Assembly: GCA_023430705.1 (NCBI GenBank)
Contig: JAEYZJ010000211.1
Location: 1 to 7,137, forward strand
DNA length: 7,137 nucleotides
Direction: 5' to 3'
DNA from: Pseudomonadota bacterium
Lineage (GTDB): Bacteria; Pseudomonadota; Alphaproteobacteria; Rhizobiales; Devosiaceae
The position numbers and the translations under genes were made by a program. The notes under the pieces are model-generated. The model was not told where the DNA came from, did no database searches, and saw only the letters and a list, made by a program, of their open reading frames with translations. How positions within the stretch are numbered: the first letter of the stretch is position 1; each line of letters starts with the position of its first letter. Below, piece by piece: positions 6,135 through 7,137 of the stretch.

Positions 6135-7137
6135 ATGAACTACGGCATCAGCATCCTGTTTCGAGCTGTTCCCCTCATCATGGGTGCAGTCTGCCTTGGC
6201 CTCGGATCATATGTTCTCGCTGGTGGAAGGGATGCCAGCCATTTCGTGCCGGGGCACGTGCTGATCGCCCTGACGGCAATCTGCATTGCCCTGTTTACCA
6301 CCGCGGCCATGATCATCCGGCAATTGACCCACACTTTCGGACCGCAGTGGAAGATCATCCTCCCCATAATCGGCTATACCGTTGCATTCGCAACATGTGC
6401 GTGGGGGCTGTGGATCCGGGGAGGGAGTGCCGCCCCCGAGGCCTTTGTCGCCGGTCACGTCGTGTTTGGCATCGGGCTGGTTGCGGCGTGCGTCTCGACC
6501 GTGGCAACCGCATCCTCCGAGTTCACTCTCATTCCCAGGAACGCTGCCGGCCGCCACGAAGATGGTCCGCCCGCCGCAGCCTATGGCGCTGGCATGGGCT
6601 GGATACTGATCAGCGTTCCGGTCGCGGCCACGCTGGTCAGCGGGTCATGGGCAGCGATACTGCTGACCACCGAAGCGGTGGCGGATCACTTTGTCGCCGG
6701 TCACGTCCTCATGGGGCTGGCCCTGATCTGCTCGAGCCTGATCGCGCTTGTCGGCACCGTTGTGCGCCAGGTGCGTAATAAATTCGATGAGCGCGAGCGC
6801 TGGTACTGGTCCTTGTGGGTGCTGCTCATGGGTAGCACGGCATTCCTGTGGGGCTTGTTCGTGCTGTTTGGCTCCGACCGCCCCGAACGGATTGCCCCCG
6901 GCTGTATTCTGCTCGGGCTCGGCATGATCTGCTACAGCATCTTCTCCAAGGTATGGCTGCTCGCATCCGTCTGGCGGCGCGAGTTCCCCCTGGCCAACAG
7001 GGTCCCGCTCATTCCGGTGATGACCTGCTTGGCCTGTCTGTTCTTTGCGGCGTTCTTGTCAGAAGCGGCATTGAGCGATGCTGACTTCCTTGTTCCCGCG
7101 CGCGTGCTCACGGGGCTCGGCGCGGTTTGCTTCACCC
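6135..7137 (+). CDS. yhiM: YhiM-family (DUF2776) inner-membrane protein, 3' end cut off by the window
   Basis: The first 334 residues are present; the frame is still open at the right edge. The family member in Escherichia coli, as I recall it, is about 350 aa, so only a short tail should be missing. Recognition rests on strong recalled similarity along the whole length, including the opening (FRAVPLIMGAVCLGLG), FVAGHVVFGIG, LIPRNAAG, and the CYSIFSKVWLLASVWRR block at 266-281. It should be a polytopic membrane protein. YhiM has been reported to help Escherichia coli survive acid; its biochemical activity is unknown. Five copies of an F-V-x-G-H-V-L-like motif occur at 37, 104, 186, 253 and 319. 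The ATG at 6135 matches the family N-terminus, but no strong Shine-Dalgarno precedes it. An in-frame ATG at 6072 would add 21 polar residues. Upstream clcA is also an acid-survival gene. Confidence 0.88.
   Translation, partial: MNYGISILFRAVPLIMGAVCLGLGSYVLAGGRDASHFVPGHVLIALTAICIALFTTAAMIIRQLTHTFGPQWKIILPIIGYTVAFATCAWGLWIRGGSAAPEAFVAGHVVFGIGLVAACVSTVATASSEFTLIPRNAAGRHEDGPPAAAYGAGMGWILISVPVAATLVSGSWAAILLTTEAVADHFVAGHVLMGLALICSSLIALVGTVVRQVRNKFDERERWYWSLWVLLMGSTAFLWGLFVLFGSDRPERIAPGCILLGLGMICYSIFSKVWLLASVWRREFPLANRVPLIPVMTCLACLFFAAFLSEAALSDADFLVPARVLTGLGAVCFT

Overview
The window is GC-rich bacterial DNA with every recognisable gene on the + strand. Gene content and codon use suggest a proteobacterium. 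The Alphaproteobacteria (Hyphomicrobiales-like) are my best guess from the look of the proteins and a FixK/FNR-type site, but no rRNA or marker gene confirms this. No mobile element, CRISPR array, tRNA or rRNA was seen.

Left half (about 259-4227): a cobalamin-riboswitch-controlled uptake operon. A well-formed B12 riboswitch (about 259-449) is followed by a roughly 120-nt expression platform. The last part of that platform can fold over the Shine-Dalgarno of the first gene. Then come an ABC ATPase (btuD, 569-1375), a periplasmic corrinoid-binding protein with a signal peptide (btuF, 1386-2336), a FecCD-family permease (btuC, 2340-3401) and a FhuF-family [2Fe-2S] reductase (3457-4227). The gaps are 10, 3 and 55 nt, as expected for one transcript. 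BtuF would capture B12 or a related corrinoid in the periplasm, and BtuC2D2 would move it through the inner membrane using ATP. The FhuF-like protein is the unusual member. FhuF is known as a cytoplasmic ferric-siderophore reductase, so in a B12-repressed operon it is a candidate cob(III)alamin reductase or decyanase. That is the main hypothesis worth testing here. No outer-membrane BtuB receptor lies in the window.

Middle (4228-4543): 316 bases without a convincing gene, but with several short perfect inverted repeats.

Right half (4544-7137): a ClC-type Cl-/H+ antiporter (clcA, 4544-5893) with the transport-defining residues intact, then a GC-rich hairpin. A 241-nt gap follows with a perfect FNR/FixK-type dyad (5992-6005). 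Last is a YhiM-family (DUF2776) inner-membrane protein that runs off the right edge (6135 to beyond 7137). ClcA and YhiM have both been linked to acid survival in Escherichia coli, so this pair may be a small acid-stress (possibly low-oxygen) module unrelated to the B12 operon. YhiM also shows a five-fold internal repeat of a G-H-V-L-type motif, spaced mostly 66-67 residues apart.
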